DNA of 64,000 bases from contig JAPYXD010000522.1 of assembly GCA_030998225.1 (NCBI GenBank), positions 4,650,001 through 4,714,000 of the forward strand, in the 5' to 3' direction. This document shows, piece after piece, positions 23,737 to 35,377 of the stretch (positions within the stretch are counted from its first letter, which is position 1; each line of letters opens with the position of its first letter). The position numbers and the translations under genes were made by a program. The notes below the pieces were generated by a model. It worked only from the letters and a program-made list of their open reading frames with translations. It searched no databases and had not been told where the DNA came from. The DNA comes from Diplolepis rosae. Taxonomy: Eukaryota; Arthropoda; Insecta; Hymenoptera; Diplolepididae.

Positions 23737-26700
23737 TTACTTCTTCTTCATGTCAAGAAGAAACTTAGAGACCCATGAATTACTCTTCTTCGGAGTAAAA
23801 TTGTACACTGCTTTGTCTATAAATGACCACACGAAATCACATATAAAGGGAAAGGCCTTCAATGCGGTTGAACTCTTATAGCAGCTTTCTACGGCTTTTA
23901 CTGGGTCCTGATAAACATATTTCTCACTATTTATTACAACGTAAGTTTGGGGGCTTTCCAATTTTCCAAAGAGGATTAAGTACGGAAAAACTTCTTGTTT
24001 TAAGTCTTTCAACCAAGCTTCAAATTTTTGTTGCTCCTCTTGCAGATTTTGAGACTCCTAGAAAAGAAATTTACAATTGAAACAAAATTATTTTCGGTAT
24101 ATCAATTGGACTATTATATACAGGCAGCCCAACTCTTCTCGAGATTTGTTATTATTAAAAAGTAATACTTGAAAGTATTAAGACACAATTGTGAAAATCA
24201 TCTCATTAAAATGAAGTACTAGTATGAAAAAATAGAAAGGTCTAAAGATATTTTATATTTTACTACTGTGTTCGAATAGATAAGAAAATTTATTGTACCT
24301 CAATGTGTAAAATGAAACATTTAGCAATTTCCGCTTTCGTCAAAGTGACGGATCTGTCCTCAATTTGTAGCTTTTTTATAGTTTTAATACCCAAGGGTAA
24401 CAAAAGTAAGGCTAATAAGCTGTCGTGGGTGCCTAAAAAGCAATCAAAGACATAATCATAAATCTTTACAATATTTAAAAGATCTTTGTAGAATAAATTA
24501 AGAAGAAAAATAATAAAATTCACACCTGCGTTAATCAACTGCTCATGAAGGTCGAAGAACTAGTTCACCTCTGAACTTCTACTTTTTTTGCAAGCCTGGG
24601 CCACTTCAGGCAAAATAGTGAGGAGTATTCGGGCGCTTCTTCATTCGAAGTCCGATCTTCATTCTTTAAATCTATTACTATTTTTGTAAAATCTTGTTCA
24701 AGCTATAAAACAAAACAAAATTGGGTATCAAAATTATTAGAAGCGTTCAAAATTGTTTTCATACTGAAAATAGTACAGTCCCTGGCCATATTATTATACT
24801 CACCCTAGAGGACCCGTGTGAGAGAACGGTCATAGAATACTCTGACCGTTCTCTGACTGTTCTATGACCGTTCTATGACCTCGCATTATTACGGCTAAGA
24901 ACGGTAAAAAATACATTAAAAGCTTTGCAATTATGATTCTGTGGCGAAATTTGGATTAGAAGGCGAAGCAATAAATACAATTATCTTATATTTCAGCGAT
25001 AAAAACTAGGAATACATCATGTACCTTTCATTGAAGGCAGTGCAGTGGTTCACCATTTGCGGAACGTCTCCACCAATAGTAAACCATCACGGTGGAGACG
25101 TTCCGCCAATTGTGAACCACTGCACTGCCTTCAATGACAGGTATTATGTATACTTGTGAAAAATTTTTTTTTGGCCAAACATAAAAATACGTGTCTATTT
25201 ATTGTTGATAAAGAACCGAAAAAAAAATTATCTCGTTCAAGTCTGCGACATCGACTGTCAATTTAATATGGAATGACCCATATACATATTTATACATCCA
25301 AAAAACTATTCAGTGAAATATCTGTATCTTACTGTCTATACTTTTCTCATGAGGTAATTCATTATGCATTTGAGATTCTGATAGAATTCCAGCATTACGT
25401 AGTTCCTTACGAACAATTTTATAATAATTATACAGACACCCTCTAGCACCAACGCTTTCGTTTTCTTTGCCTTCAGAGCATGACACGTAAATACAATCAG
25501 GATCCTCAGTAGGAAACAACGCTACTATTTGATTTCTTAAGTCAATAAATGTTTTAGATTCTATTCTGAAAAAGTATTTCAATTGATTATTATTTATTCT
25601 AAATACTTTTAAAGAATTGAGATCAATTTTGCATTTCTCAGTGTACTTATGAAAGAAGATTCTGCTCAGGTTTTTCAGTTTTCCTTATTTTCATAAAAGA
25701 CAAATTTTTTCAATCGATGGATGAAAAAAATATAACTAACTTCATTAGATAAAATATAACATTATATTCTTAAATAACCTCCTTAACATTAAGAAGGCTG
25801 TACAAAATTTCCTGAACACTTTAGGATAAAATACGGAATTTTGAGATTTTTTTATAAAAATTCCGTACTTTGTCCTCAAAAGTGTCGGGAATTCTGTATC
25901 TCTTTCATCCATAAACGCCTGTACGCGCAACTCTTGAATAATTCCATGCAATTCACTGAAGTATTATATTTTTCTCCATGTACTAATAATATACAAATAA
26001 TAGTTCAAGACAGCTGAAAAATTGGGCACGAAATGAACTTGGCACATGAGAACTGTATCAATTTACTTCAAATTTGGTTCGCACGTGTCTTATGGTACAA
26101 ACAGATAGTTGTGTAATCTTATTAAAAAATAATTATTGTGTAATACTTTATGGCAGAGATACAATAATCATTTATCAGATTGTGATCAGTCTCCAAACAG
26201 AATTTTAAATGATATTGTTAATTTTCCATGTGAATTTAATATTTAACTCACTTATAATTAAATGGATCTTCACTAATTTTGTCATAAATTACCATTTCTT
26301 CAAGCATTGCATAATCAACAGATTTTGTTTTCTGGTACTTGCCCAAAATAATTCGGCCTTTTAAAGAAGCTTTCAAAAATTGAAACAAGTCGTTTTCTTT
26401 AAAAATAAAATCATCTAAAAATATGAACAATATTTTAATATTTTAATAAGTGATGAATAAGAGATAATAATTTAATGACCTGACAATTCTGGATCAGCTT
26501 GTGTTTCAGAAAAAGCAAGTGGTACTGAAGGATTCCATTCCAGAGAATTCAGAGTTAATGGTACATTAGTCAGATCTTTTACTTGTGGAATATTGATTGA
26601 TGTATTTGATACTTTGTTTTCAATATTTTCGTGAGTGTGTTTTAACAAATAATTTTCTTTTATAATATCATCCGCAAAATCAAACTCCATTTCCTCTACT

Positions 26701-26854
26701 GAATTATTGCGTTTTAAACGTTTTTCCGCCATTTTGCCCTTTTCAAAGCTGAACTTATCAATAAAATCCACGAAAAAGGTTTGATGATTTTTCAGCAAAG
26801 AACAAATGTCATCATTGCTCAAGGAAAAAAACTCATCATTCGTCAAATCTATCT
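23737..26854 (-). CDS. Accessory gene of the CACTA/CMC-like element (multi-exon)
   Basis: Exons from splice signals, 5' to 3' on the minus strand: about 26480-26854, 26252-26414, about 25777-25955, 25333-25565, 24569-24702, 24299-24432 and 23737-24057 (stop TAA). Acceptors are pyrimidine-AG (for example TATTTTTAG at 26415) and donors include GTGAGT at 26251. The first exon has NDEFFSLSNDDICSLLKNH, weakly SAM-like. The 25333-25565 exon has RGCLYNYYKIVRKELRNAG, the 24569 exon has SLFCLKWPRLAKKVE, and the last exon has FPYLILFGKLESPQTYVV. These segments recur as a co-encoded partner gene in such elements. By position it is TnpA-like. The 25777 and 26854 boundaries are approximate. Confidence 0.55.
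24820..24895. repeat. Short internal repeat of CCGTTCT units
   Basis: Several copies of GACCGTTCTATGACC-like units in tandem and inverted orientation. They resemble the GAACGTTC-type units at 34325-35203, but no termini are seen. Confidence 0.4.
25021..25144. repeat. Strong 54-bp-arm hairpin inside an intron
   Basis: Left arm 25021-25074 and right arm 25091-25144 pair with only about five mismatches around a 16-base loop (25075-25090). The core arm contains GAAGGCAGTGCAGTGGTTCA. It lies in an intron of the accessory gene. Either a tiny MITE or a hairpin-RNA precursor. Confidence 0.8.
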
Positions 26855-27419
26855 TTGAATAAAATATATAAATGTTTTGATACACAAAAACATAAATTTT
26901 GCATTACTTATATTAAATAAATTTCTGCAAATTACGTTAATACATATAATGAATATAATAACGGGCCATTTATTTCTTAAACCTCTTCGCTTGTAATAAA
27001 GCGGTTAAGTCACTATTTTGGGTTAAGGAATTTATAGGTAACATAAAATTAACATACTCACAAAGCTCACAATCAAGTTGAAATAAAATTGTATACTTAA
27101 GTTAAAATACTCCTTCCAATTCCAAATATGACGTTAAAAAGAAACTGTTCTCACTAAAAATGGTATTCTACGAATTCGAAAATAATTTCCTATTTGTATA
27201 TAAGAACAACGCGTTCCCTTGTCACTGGTGTATCATGGATACCGAAAAAAAAACAACCCTTATACTATGAAGTTAGGAGAGCGCTTGTGCAGATCGAGTG
27301 CATCTGCTGTGCGGAAACGGGGCATCGGCTGCCCCGAACTGAGGTATAAAATTTGCCATGGCGTTTGGCACTGCTACTGTCCCTATAGGTGCAACCGGTG
27401 CACCGAAATTTTTTCAGTG

Positions 27420-27615
27420 CAGAAACTCAGAAAGTTAGAGAACGCTTGCTTTTACTTTAGTTCGTATATGCTATACATAGACGAAATAAGGAGAGAGCCG
27501 AAGTTTTCCGAAGATTTTCGAGCATCTCCGTGTTTTTGAATTCAGAAGAGGAGAAGTCGGTTGCGCGCGCAACCATACTTACAGCTCCTACTCTATTCAC
27601 ACGGACGTAGCCTGT
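27420..27615 (-). repeat. Repeat A' (inverted copy of 12180-12390)
   Basis: Inverted match with A, including GGTTGCGCGCGCAACC and the TATA-like GTATAGCATA. The similarity ends close to the right end of the CACTA/CMC-like element and, on the other side, near 27615. Confidence 0.65.
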
Positions 27616-27878
27616 AATTGTGTGCGCATGGTTGGGGTGTCCGATCTGAGCACACTGCTCTGGTGCCGTTGTCCTTGTGCCGTGTATGGAACTGACGGGA
27701 CAGGAAGCGTAAGTGCGGGTAGTGAGTGATAAGTGTTTTCGAGTGCTCTCGGGTGGCGACAAAGTGTCGTCTCTCGCCATACGACTTTTTCTCCCGGGAC
27801 ATAACCCCACCCGTCATACCGGTGAGTTTAATGAAATTAAATCTTTTTAAGTGACGGGTAAATTTTACCACGTCACAA
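27616..27878. repeat. LTR-like sequence next to repeat A'
   Basis: Ends in TTTTACCACGTCACAA, a terminus related to those at 19070-19095 and 40790-40808. No internal coding seen. Confidence 0.35.
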
Positions 27879-27885
27879 TGTATTG

Positions 27886-28130
27886 GGTATCAAGTTTACT
27901 GTGGTGGCCGATTGCAGTCCTATTAGAGCGATGGCTTCAATGAAAGACCTCCACGCGGGAGTAGCTCGTTGGTGGGTCTATTTACAAGACTTTAATTTCG
28001 ATGTCGTTTATCGTCTAGGCACTCGAGCCTCACATGTGGATTATTAAAGCCAAAATCCAATTCAATGTTTAGCTGTTGATATCACGTCTCTCGAATGGAT
28101 TTTAGGAGGGTACTTAAAAAAGTGAAAATG
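27886..28130 (+). pseudogene. Ty3/gypsy RNase H remnant
   Basis: The frame from 27886 reads FTVVADCSPIRAM, ARWWVYLQDFNFDVVYRLG and SHVDY, then TAA at 28045-28047, then NPIQCLAVDI. This is the RNase H C-terminus and connection region of gypsy pol. It starts abruptly after the LTR-like terminus and decays by about 28130. Confidence 0.85.
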
Positions 28131-30588
28131 AGCATCAGCGCTGCCAAGTTTTAATAGCAAGAACTAATATCAATGCAAACGAAACCCCTTCCCCCCATCC
28201 CGATGTATTCTAAAGAGCGGAAAATTTTGAAATACCGTATATTGTATGAAATCCATTTCATAATTTTAAATGATTTAAAGTTGAAATAATTTGTGAATGA
28301 ATAAAAATGCAACAAGAATTTTTAAATATGAATCACAATGAACAGTTAAATACTGTACTATTATACGGAGAAAAATAGTTGAAGTAATTTTACTCAACTC
28401 TGTCGATTAAACTTGGGACTTAAGGATATTTGACCATCTATTAAATCCTAGTCGGGTAAAATGAATTTGATAAAAACCTAATTCACCCAAAGTGAATATC
28501 AATAAGCGTTACATAGGAAATAGTAAGGAGTTGAGTAAAACGTTGTCGACGACAGAGCATCACAATGCGTCAATGGGTTAACCTGGAATGTATAAATATA
28601 TCACCGAAGCTTGAGGTGCTTCCAATGGTAGTTGAGTAAAATGAGCATCGACTGTATTATTTCAACTGGCAATGATATGGTTGCTATGTTTACAACAGTT
28701 TAAAAATAACATCGGTAGCGACAATAGCGCCACCACTTGTTGATAGCAAATATGAGTGGACCCACTGTGGGAGAAGACTTTTGTAGAGCGAACATCTTTC
28801 CTCGATCTAATGATTAATTAGACCTATTTTTATTTATGTCCATTTGAATTGATAATATACTCAACCTTGAGTTAAAGATAGTGCGTATTTTACATGTATT
28901 CTTTTCAAGTGAATACATTGTGAGCTTTAAAATCAGGTGGAAACCTTAAATTAGAAATACCGACACTCAGATATTTGGAATGCTTTTAAGACGGGAAAAT
29001 ATTCTCCAAACCTTGCTTGAAGGAGTCCAGGAAAATTGTTACATGCGAGGTAGCTCACAACGACAAGCAGGGCACTTCGAAAATACATTGGAAAATAAAA
29101 CGCCTCTTTTGAATTACTAGTTCTGGTTAAATTCATCATGCGCGATTAAGTCCAAATGTGATTTTAAATCAAGTGCCATCCAACCATCAAAGACGCTCCC
29201 ATGAACTTGTGGAAAAATGTGTCAAAGAGGTCACGGCTTTAGCTAGCGAAGTTTACTCTTCAGATCAAAGAGATGGTATCCTGTGAACGCGATTTAAGAG
29301 CCGGAAAGTTTTTAATGTTATCAAGAGTAAACATCAATTGAAGATGAGTGCGTCATTATGAAAGTAATTGAATAAAATACCAGATTGCTAGAACATGAAT
29401 TATCTGAATTATTTGAACCTTTTTGATCAATAATTGCGTTTGATTAGATTTTTCGTATTTTCTGCAAAGGACCCCGCAGAATCCTTATGGGAAATGGCTC
29501 TCGGCCAATTTTTCCATAACTTTGGAAAATGATAGTTCATAATATGTAGAACAAGAGTCTCCATGGGCTGAAAGTCTGAAAGTTCATAGTTGATGAGTTA
29601 CAGCTCGTCAAAGTCGAACGATTATTCACTATCTAAATTAATAAATTGAATTTTACCATCCTTTTATGAAAAATTTTGATAAAATTGATACACGCCACCG
29701 GCGTATACATCATAAATCGGGGAAAACCTAAGTCGGATTCTAATCTCCTCTAAAGACGACCTTTTCCTTTAGTTGATTGCCGAACCATTGCAATATCCAA
29801 GCATTCTAAATTAGGCAATTAAGTTTTCAAACCTCTTTACAAATTATAAATAAAAACATCTGCCAGCCGGCTTTTCAACACAATATTTTCCGAATTCCAG
29901 AACATCTGCGAGCCAGGCCAGTAATAATTTCGCAGAAACTTTAATTGCATGCCTTTTGTCTGCACACTTAGGGTCCCTATTCACAGTCTCGGTACGGTCG
30001 GACCCTGGACCTCTCTTTCTAACCAACGGAATTATTACCTGTCCTTTGCGCTCTTATATCCGAGCTGGTAGTTTGTTGTATTTTTGTTGTTGTTGTATAA
30101 ATTGTTAATTATAATATGGCCGATTTATAGTAGGACAAGTAGAGATATATGAAATAATTGCAAGTAAGGTCGCGAGCTGCATGTGTAATAGTAACTAATA
30201 ATAATTAATTATAATCTCGCTGTTACTTGCATATTGGTTTGTTTTAGTTTTAAATATTAATAGAGAATATTTTTTTAATGTTAAATCGAGAAACCATTTA
30301 TGATTAAGTTACAATTATATATAAATAATAATGCAATATGTTATTGGGTAAAACTAGTATACGCAGTATTAATAATTAGAGTTACGCACAATCAGTTTCA
30401 ATTTCTCTACTGTTACTGCATTTATTTACGTTAGATATTTAAGCATTAATTATAAACATTTGTAATAATTAATTAGAATAGTTTTATTTTTATTATTAAT
30501 AGATTTCGAGCGACGAGCGGAACATGGAGAGACGGTGGGAGAGAGCACGTGACATCCCCACCCCGCGGCAGACCCTTCCTGGGCGCCA
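28131..30588. other. Long intergenic stretch
   Basis: I find no gene, splice-supported exon or clear transposon ends. 30060-30540 is very AT-rich. Confidence 0.5.
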
Positions 30589-30760
30589 CGGACCGACGTG
30601 ATTGGTGGGAATGTTGCTCTTCTATCACGGGCCTACCCTCTCTCCGAATACCAGCGACGCGCGCTGAACGACACGGGCCTGCCCGATTGGCCGGGATGTC
30701 GTTCTTCTATCAAGGTCCTACCCTCTCTCCGAGTACCAGCGACGCGCGCCGGGGTGACGC
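30589..30760 (+). repeat. Tandem duplication of an 85-bp GC-rich unit
   Basis: Two units (about 30590-30668 and 30676-30753) share CTTCTATCA and CTACCCTCTCTCCGA.TACCAGCGACGCGCG. The overlapping open frame is a by-product of the repeat. Confidence 0.7.
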
Positions 30761-31225
30761 CACGCACCAGAGAGATTCTCTTGCAGACAGTGATCCCAGA
30801 TCGTGGGAGCTGGCGGCCCCCACCACGCTCCCATGTGGGAGCCCACACAATCAAGCGCGCCGTGTCGGTGTGTCCCCACTTCCTCGCTTCGATTTCACGC
30901 TTTCGTCTGTTGAGCCAAGATCGAAAATTATGATTCTGTCGACTCCGTGTCAAAGTGGCGCGAAGCAGACGACTAATTTAAAATCTACAAATATATAATT
31001 TAAGATATTACCTTTCTTTCCTGGATATTTTTGACAACATTCACTTTGAATGAATATCTAAACATTTTATTTTGAATTTTAGGATAATTTAAAGACTTAA
31101 AAAATGATTTTCTATTGAAATTTAAACTCAATAAATTGTCAAAGTTTCAAAACGAAAATCAATTTCTATATTTGTTAGCTATGCAAATCAAATAATTCAA
31201 TTACAAAATTATGTAGAGAATATTA

Positions 31226-32407
31226 TAGGGTAAGTGTGGGTATTACTGTGGATGCCCCAGTTGCTGCGGTTTCAAATAAAACTAATGATATACAATGTTT
31301 TAAAGATATATAACGCTACAGAACAATTAAAAACAATTAATTTCTAATCCAAGCATAATAAGTATCAACGAATTATCAATAGTTACGATATTTGTAGCTA
31401 ATTGATTGCAATTTGAAACTCTCATGTTCCCGATTCCCATAGTTTTAATGCTTAGATTTGTTGACAGGCCATGAACACGTTCTGAAAAACTTGTTATAAT
31501 TCCGTTTCTGAAAATAAAATATTTATTGTGATAATATTTTTTGCAAAGTAAATATCTTATTTTTCTAAATATTTATGCAAAATAACAAAAAATACGTTTT
31601 TTAATCATTTTTTTACCAAAACAGTATTTGGTACATGATTTTCATAGGTGTATGAATTACTGCGATCTGTCAGGCGGCACTGCATAACCTTTCAATTTAT
31701 TACAAATGCTTCGTTATGCTTACTTTTTATAATTGAGATTAAACAAAATGTTGAAAACTCCAAAATCGTTGCTAATGAGGCAAGAGGAAGTCAAGTAATA
31801 TAATTTTAAAGTAAATTAAATAAGAGTTATAATATTATTTAATCCTAATTTGTTAAAAATGCTTCATGTTCACTTTTTATAATTTAGTTTAAATAAAATG
31901 TTCAACATTCCTTAATCGTTCCTAAAGATGCAAGAGGAACTCAAGTGATATAATTTTAAGTTAAATTAAATAAAATTAATAAAATTATTAATCTTAATTT
32001 GTTACGAATGGTTCGTCGTGTTTACTTTTTATAATTGAGATTAAATAAAATGTTCAACACTCCTAAATTAATTGTAAGTTCACTCAAAATAATATCGCAG
32101 TATTACGCGCGTAGAAATTTGGGTTTCCGCAGTAGTTGGAGCGCAGTAATTGGGGATTCCGCAGTAATTGGTGCGCACTAATTCATGCAAACCCGCAGTA
32201 ATACCTACATGGAACATTTTTTTTATATTCGCATTTTTTAAGTAAATCTGGTTTCTTTTCAGGGTTTAAGGACTGCATGCTACTTACTTAATACCAAATA
32301 CTGCTTTAAAAATTAATTCGCGACGACTTTTTCATCTCAAAATATTTTTTTTTTAACTTTAAAAGCCGTTTTGATTTTCGATCCGCAGTAATTGGCACAT
32401 TTACCCT
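31226..32407. mobile_element. Nested DNA element with GGGTAAATGTG termini
   Basis: Left end GGGTAAGTGTGGGTATTACTG and right end (complement) GGGTAAATGTGCCAATTACTG flank a 1.18 kb insert with TATA at both sides. The opposite arm (about 36135-36165) keeps the uninterrupted site. The right end is rich in GCAGTAATTGG copies. The middle has about three degenerate tandem units (next entry). No open reading frame. Confidence 0.82.
31700..32075 (+). repeat. About 150-bp tandem repeat inside the nested element
   Basis: Units beginning near 31705, 31858 and 32006 share TTTACTTTTTATAATTGAGA-like sequence and AAAATGTTCAACACTCC. The third unit is partial. Confidence 0.7.
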
Positions 32408-33655
32408 ATATTGAGGAATGATAAAATGTGATATTGGAGTTTGAAAAATAAAATAATAATATAATTAATAATACATCAATTATATCTAATTATACAATCG
32501 GAATTATACAGTAGAGTTTCTTCTCTGATATAAGGCAACATTGAAGAAAATTTCTTTCAAATAAAATACTCAGAAAACTAATACGTAACATTATTCACAT
32601 ATGAATTTCATTATAAAACTGTGAATAAAAGGTTTCAGTATTCAAAAAAACCAAAATTACATCTAAATTTGCATACGAAATTACATTTCACGATTTCTCT
32701 TATAAAAAATACAAATATAAAATATTTATTTCGAATAAAATAGTTTTTTAAAAATTTTATAGTACGTAAATCAACTATATCAATTAAAAAATTAAGTGGA
32801 AAATATTTTATTTAAAAAAAATAAGAAATAAGAAATTAAGGTTGAAAATCTACATTCCTAATTACATGGTGATAGTATGTAAAAATGTTCTCATTTTACG
32901 TTTTAGTGGCTTATATGTATAGACTTTTCACTGAAAGAAAGCAATGCTTTACACATAGGCAAAATTTTCTAATTGATGCAGTTGATCAAATTTATAAAAC
33001 CGAAACATGTTTTAATTAATATATTGATTCAAATCTTCAAATATTTATTGACTTTAAATTTTACTGAGAATTTTCCAAGAATTTCACATAATCTCAAAAA
33101 TGTTTATCTTAGGCGAATGTTTTTCAGATATCAATAAAATTCCATAGTCAATAAATGTTTAAAATTTCAAGTTAAGGTAGGTATTGATTGGAAATTTAGT
33201 CGCTTTGTTAGTTGACTATTTTAATCATAAAATTCTTCATTTTTGTAGATTTTTCAATTTTTTAATTAAAAATCTATGCATAGGCCACAGAAACGTGAGT
33301 TGAAAATTTTGAATCATCAGCTACAATAAAACAGAAATTTTAATTCTATTGTGGTAGGGCCCAAGCTGTTTTGCCCTGTCAGTAATCAGGTGCTGATCCA
33401 CTTTTTCAAAAATTCGCAATAAGACAGAAGCGAAAAATAATAGTTCTAATTATATAATGTATAACATTGTATGCAAGATTGTAGCCAATTCTGAAAACTA
33501 TTTCTCTGAATGCAATGTATAAATAATCACTTTTCAGAAATTTGGGCAAACACGTCGTTCTAATTATATAATGTCCGTAAATTAATAGTATTTATTAACG
33601 ATCTTATTAGAATGGTGAAGGTAATTGGCCGATACGCAGCATATGCGAATTCAAA

Positions 33656-33850
33656 CACTGAGAAAAGAATTTATCCAACCAAACTAATTTGTTGTTCTGA
33701 CAAAATATTTTGTTGTCACAACAAAACATTTTGTTTGAGTAACAAAATTTGATTGATACAGCAAAATGTTTGTTGGCACAACAAAAGAATTTTGTTAGCT
33801 AAATACTAACAAAATATTTTTGTTGATTTGACAAAACTTTTTTCTCAGTG
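33656..33850. repeat. Short MITE with CACTGAGAAAA termini
   Basis: Begins CACTGAGAAAAG and ends CTTTTTTCTCAGTG. The inside is made of ACAAAATTTTGTTG-type repeats. It occupies the loop of the giant inverted-repeat element. Confidence 0.7.
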
Positions 33851-34324
33851 AACCCCTGCACTTCCAAAAATTATTTTAATTGAAGTTATCTATCATGTTT
33901 AATATCCTGGTAAAGGACATATTAGCATCCATTTACAAGTGACCGAAGGTGTATTTCTTTTTATGTGCCTTGAGTTATGTGATAGGCAAGGGGACTCACG
34001 TTAATTAGGCATCCCAAATATATTTTCTTCTATTTTTTCGCTTTTGTCTCATTGCAAATTTTTGAAAAAGTGGATTAGGCCTACAGGGGAAACCACTTTT
34101 AAAAAACGCGCCTGCAAGTCTATCTCCTCGGTGGCGTGAAAAGGAGTTTAATAGAAATTCATATTAATTAAGGCTCTCACTAGTTTTTCCTATCAGCACC
34201 TGATTACTGACAGAGCAAAATAGCTAAGGCCCTACCACAATCGAATTAAAATTTCTGTTGCCTAGAAATTGAAAAATCTACGAAAATGAAGAATGTTCTG
34301 ATGAAAATAGTCAACTAACAAATC

Positions 34325-35203
34325 CCCGATAGCACAATACCTTCCCTGAACGTTCTATGAACGTTCCCATGGAATGTTCGGAAGGTTCCATTGGAACGTT
34401 CAAGGAACGTTCCTGGAACTAAGAAAATGTCCGGGTTTTTTGAACGTTCCAAAGCAATGCTCTCTGAATGTTCCTGTGAAACGTTCCTGGAACCTTCCAT
34501 AGGAATGTTCAGAGAGCATTTGTATCGAACGTTCATAGAAATTTTCGCGGGAACATTCAAGGAACATTCGCAGAGAACGTTTTGGAACATTCCGCGGGAA
34601 CATTTAGGGAACATTCTTTGAGAATGTTCCTGCAACTATTTGCTACAGCATTCAGGAAACTTTCCTTATAGATAATCCTGCAGCTCCAAACATACTAATG
34701 TAGGGAATGTTTTTTATAAATAATTTTGGACATTAATTTATAGGTAAAATGAAAACAATTAATTACAGATATTAGTATTTGAATTATATTTTTTTAAATA
34801 CTTTAAGTACAAAGAAGAAGACGCTATAACATTCTCAAAAAATGTTCCCTAAATGTTCCCGCGGAATGTTCCAAAACGTTCTCTGCGAATGTTCCTTGAA
34901 TGTTCCCGCGAAAATTTCTATGAACGTTCGATACAAAAGCTCTCTGAACGTTCCTATGGAAGGTTCCAGGAACGTTCCTTTTGAATATTCTCTAAATATT
35001 GCTGCGAAGCGCTCTCTCAATATTCCTTTTGAACGTTCCTGGAACGTTCCACAGGAACATGCAGAGAGCATTGCTTTGGAATGTTCAAAAAACCCGGACA
35101 TTTTCTTAGTTCTAGGAACGTTCCTTGAACGTTCCAATGGAACCTTCCGAACATTCCATGGGAACGTTCATAAAACGTTCAGGTAAGGTATTGTGCTATG
35201 GGG
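34325..35203. repeat. Foldback element built of GAACGTTC units
   Basis: Left end CCCCGATAGCACAATACCTT and right complement CCCCCATAGCACAATACCTT. The two arms (34325-34620 and 34843-35203) are inverted copies, each composed of many diverged GGAACGTTCC or GAATGTTC units. It interrupts the right arm of the giant element; the left arm near 33195-33220 shows the empty site. Long frames through it are products of the repeat. Confidence 0.85.
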
Positions 35204-35342
35204 GAAGCTACTAAATTTCCAATCAATACCTTAACTTGAAATTTTAAACATTTATTGACTATGGAATTTTATTGATATCTTAAAAACATTCGCCTAATAT
35301 AAACATTTTTGAGATTATGTGAAATTCTTGGAAATGTACTGA

Positions 35343-35347
<5 letters not shown>

Positions 35348-35374
<27 letters not shown>
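35348..35374 (+). repeat. TA dinucleotide run
   Basis: About 13 uninterrupted TA units in a region of the right arm that has no counterpart in the left arm. Confidence 0.85.

Positions 35375-35377
<3 letters not shown>

Larger units (their letters stand above)
20549..27405 (-). mobile_element. Two-gene CACTA/CMC-like DNA transposon
   Basis: Left end TGTACCGGTTGCACC (20549) and right end GGTGCAACCGGTGCAC (27390-27405) are inverted complements. Both are followed inward by GC-rich subterminal DNA with an ACAGTA...GC motif. The element carries two minus-strand genes: an accessory multi-exon gene (23737-26854) and a transposase (21461-23628). It interrupts a repeat whose flanks (B', A') are adjacent in the inverted copy at 12180-12967. 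Transposase motifs match the CACTA/CMC-type proteins common in animal genomes; the terminal motif does not begin with a textbook CACTA, so the exact clade is open. Confidence 0.7.

Noticed and set aside
30549..30998. 149-codon plus and 106-codon minus frames
   Set aside because: Overlap a GC-rich tandem duplication and the end of the hAT-like element; antiparallel frames over the same DNA argue against coding.
34315..35186. Open frames on both strands with repeating ERSRNVP/GTF peptides
   Set aside because: They are translations of GAACGTTC-type units in a foldback element. Similar frames on both strands show the signal is compositional.
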